From Luteimonas huabeiensis HB2 (lineage in GTDB: Bacteria; Pseudomonadota; Gammaproteobacteria; Xanthomonadales; Xanthomonadaceae), in assembly GCF_000559025.1 (NCBI RefSeq), contig NZ_JAAN01000033.1:1-64000 (forward strand): a stretch of DNA of 64,000 nucleotides, in the 5' to 3' direction. Shown in pieces: positions 63,900 to 64,000 of the stretch (positions within the stretch are counted from its first letter, which is position 1; each line of letters begins with the position of its first letter). The notes below the pieces were generated by a model. The model made no database searches. It was not told where the DNA came from and saw only the letters and a list, made by a program, of their open reading frames with translations. The position numbers and the translations under genes were made by a program.

Positions 63900-64000
63900 T
63901 CAGGCCAGGTGGATCGTCGCCACGGTGCCCTGCCCGGGCTTGCTCTCCAGGCTCACAGGCCACCCGAAGCGCTCGCCGAGCCGGCGCACGATCGACAAGC
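63900..64000 (-). CDS. Sensor histidine kinase, C-terminal fragment
   Basis: The last 32 codons of a minus-strand gene that continues past the right edge. LSIVRRLGERFGWPVSLESKPGQGTVATIHLA (read in two parts) has the SIV..L helix and the G2 box GQGT followed by a terminal strand, as at the end of a HATPase_c domain. It lies 145 bp upstream of the MacA-like adaptor gene on the same strand, so a two-component system may control the exporter. Confidence 0.75.
   Translation of the reverse strand, partial: LSIVRRLGERFGWPVSLESKPGQGTVATIHLA

Overview
This 64-kb window looks like a chromosomal segment of a GC-rich gammaproteobacterium of the Xanthomonadaceae/Lysobacteraceae (Luteimonas/Lysobacter-like). 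The reasons are third-position GC saturation throughout, the ahpC-ahpF-oxyR cluster, the lptD-surA-pdxA-rsmA-apaG-apaH block, the ubiH/ubiI pair, a DUF1631 protein, secreted lysyl-endopeptidase and subtilase genes, and intergenic arrays of CTTGCGGGAGAAGG-type palindromes. This placement is inferred from gene content; no rRNA or marker tree is available. No tRNA or rRNA gene, insertion sequence, prophage or CRISPR array was seen.

Layout. 0.2-5.9 kb: moaB, ppk2, a small secreted protein, an acylphosphatase / TlpA-like lipoprotein / YihY operon on the minus strand, wrbA with a DUF2069 gene, and a short asparaginase-like gene. 6.1-10.8 kb: a secreted-protease island on the minus strand with a multidomain S8 subtilase, a lysyl-endopeptidase-like S1 protease with PKD and PPC-like domains, and a free-standing secreted I9-type propeptide. 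11.2-17 kb: sufT, then the proton-translocating transhydrogenase, whose genes are split: pntAB-pntB lie 1.8 kb away from pntAA, with an oppositely oriented sigma factor / DUF3619-like / DUF3106 module and a repeat array between them. 17-23.7 kb: DUF1631, nitroreductase, 5'-3' exonuclease, nudE, proline iminopeptidase, prmC. 23.7-27.9 kb: the peroxide-stress locus (OxyR site, ahpC, ahpF, oxyR, rnk), with a predicted minus-strand small RNA divergent from ahpC. 28.1-36.3 kb: msrA, a diguanylate cyclase, glnS, a lipoprotein, a cytidine-deaminase-fold enzyme, rlmM and an unrecognised gene. 36.6-41.8 kb: ubiquinone hydroxylases, a BtuM-type B12 transporter with a PduO-type adenosyltransferase, an HDAC-family deacetylase, msrB. 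41.9-49 kb: envelope/RNA housekeeping block lptD-surA-pdxA-csaA-rsmA-apaG-apaH. 49-52.6 kb, minus strand: folA-thyA-lgt, terC, dgkA. 52.8-57.3 kb: SGNH lipoprotein, small secreted protein, LysM-amidase, VOC protein, atypical sigma factor, secreted isoaspartyl peptidase. 57.5-60.1 kb: tandem S8 proteases, the second strongly diverged. 60.2-64 kb: MacAB-like export system and the 3' end of a sensor kinase gene, running off the right edge.

Themes. Oxidative-stress functions recur (ahpCF/oxyR, msrA, msrB, wrbA, TlpA-like thioredoxin). Extracellular proteolysis is the most distinctive accessory theme: four protease genes plus one orphan propeptide. Six intergenic repeat arrays punctuate the window; the most regular ones have a 29-bp period and two share a 68-bp core. 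Points most worth a second look are the predicted ahpC-divergent small RNA, the orphan propeptide, the diverged S8 paralogue, the 48-bp duplicated pduO start, and the split pnt operon.
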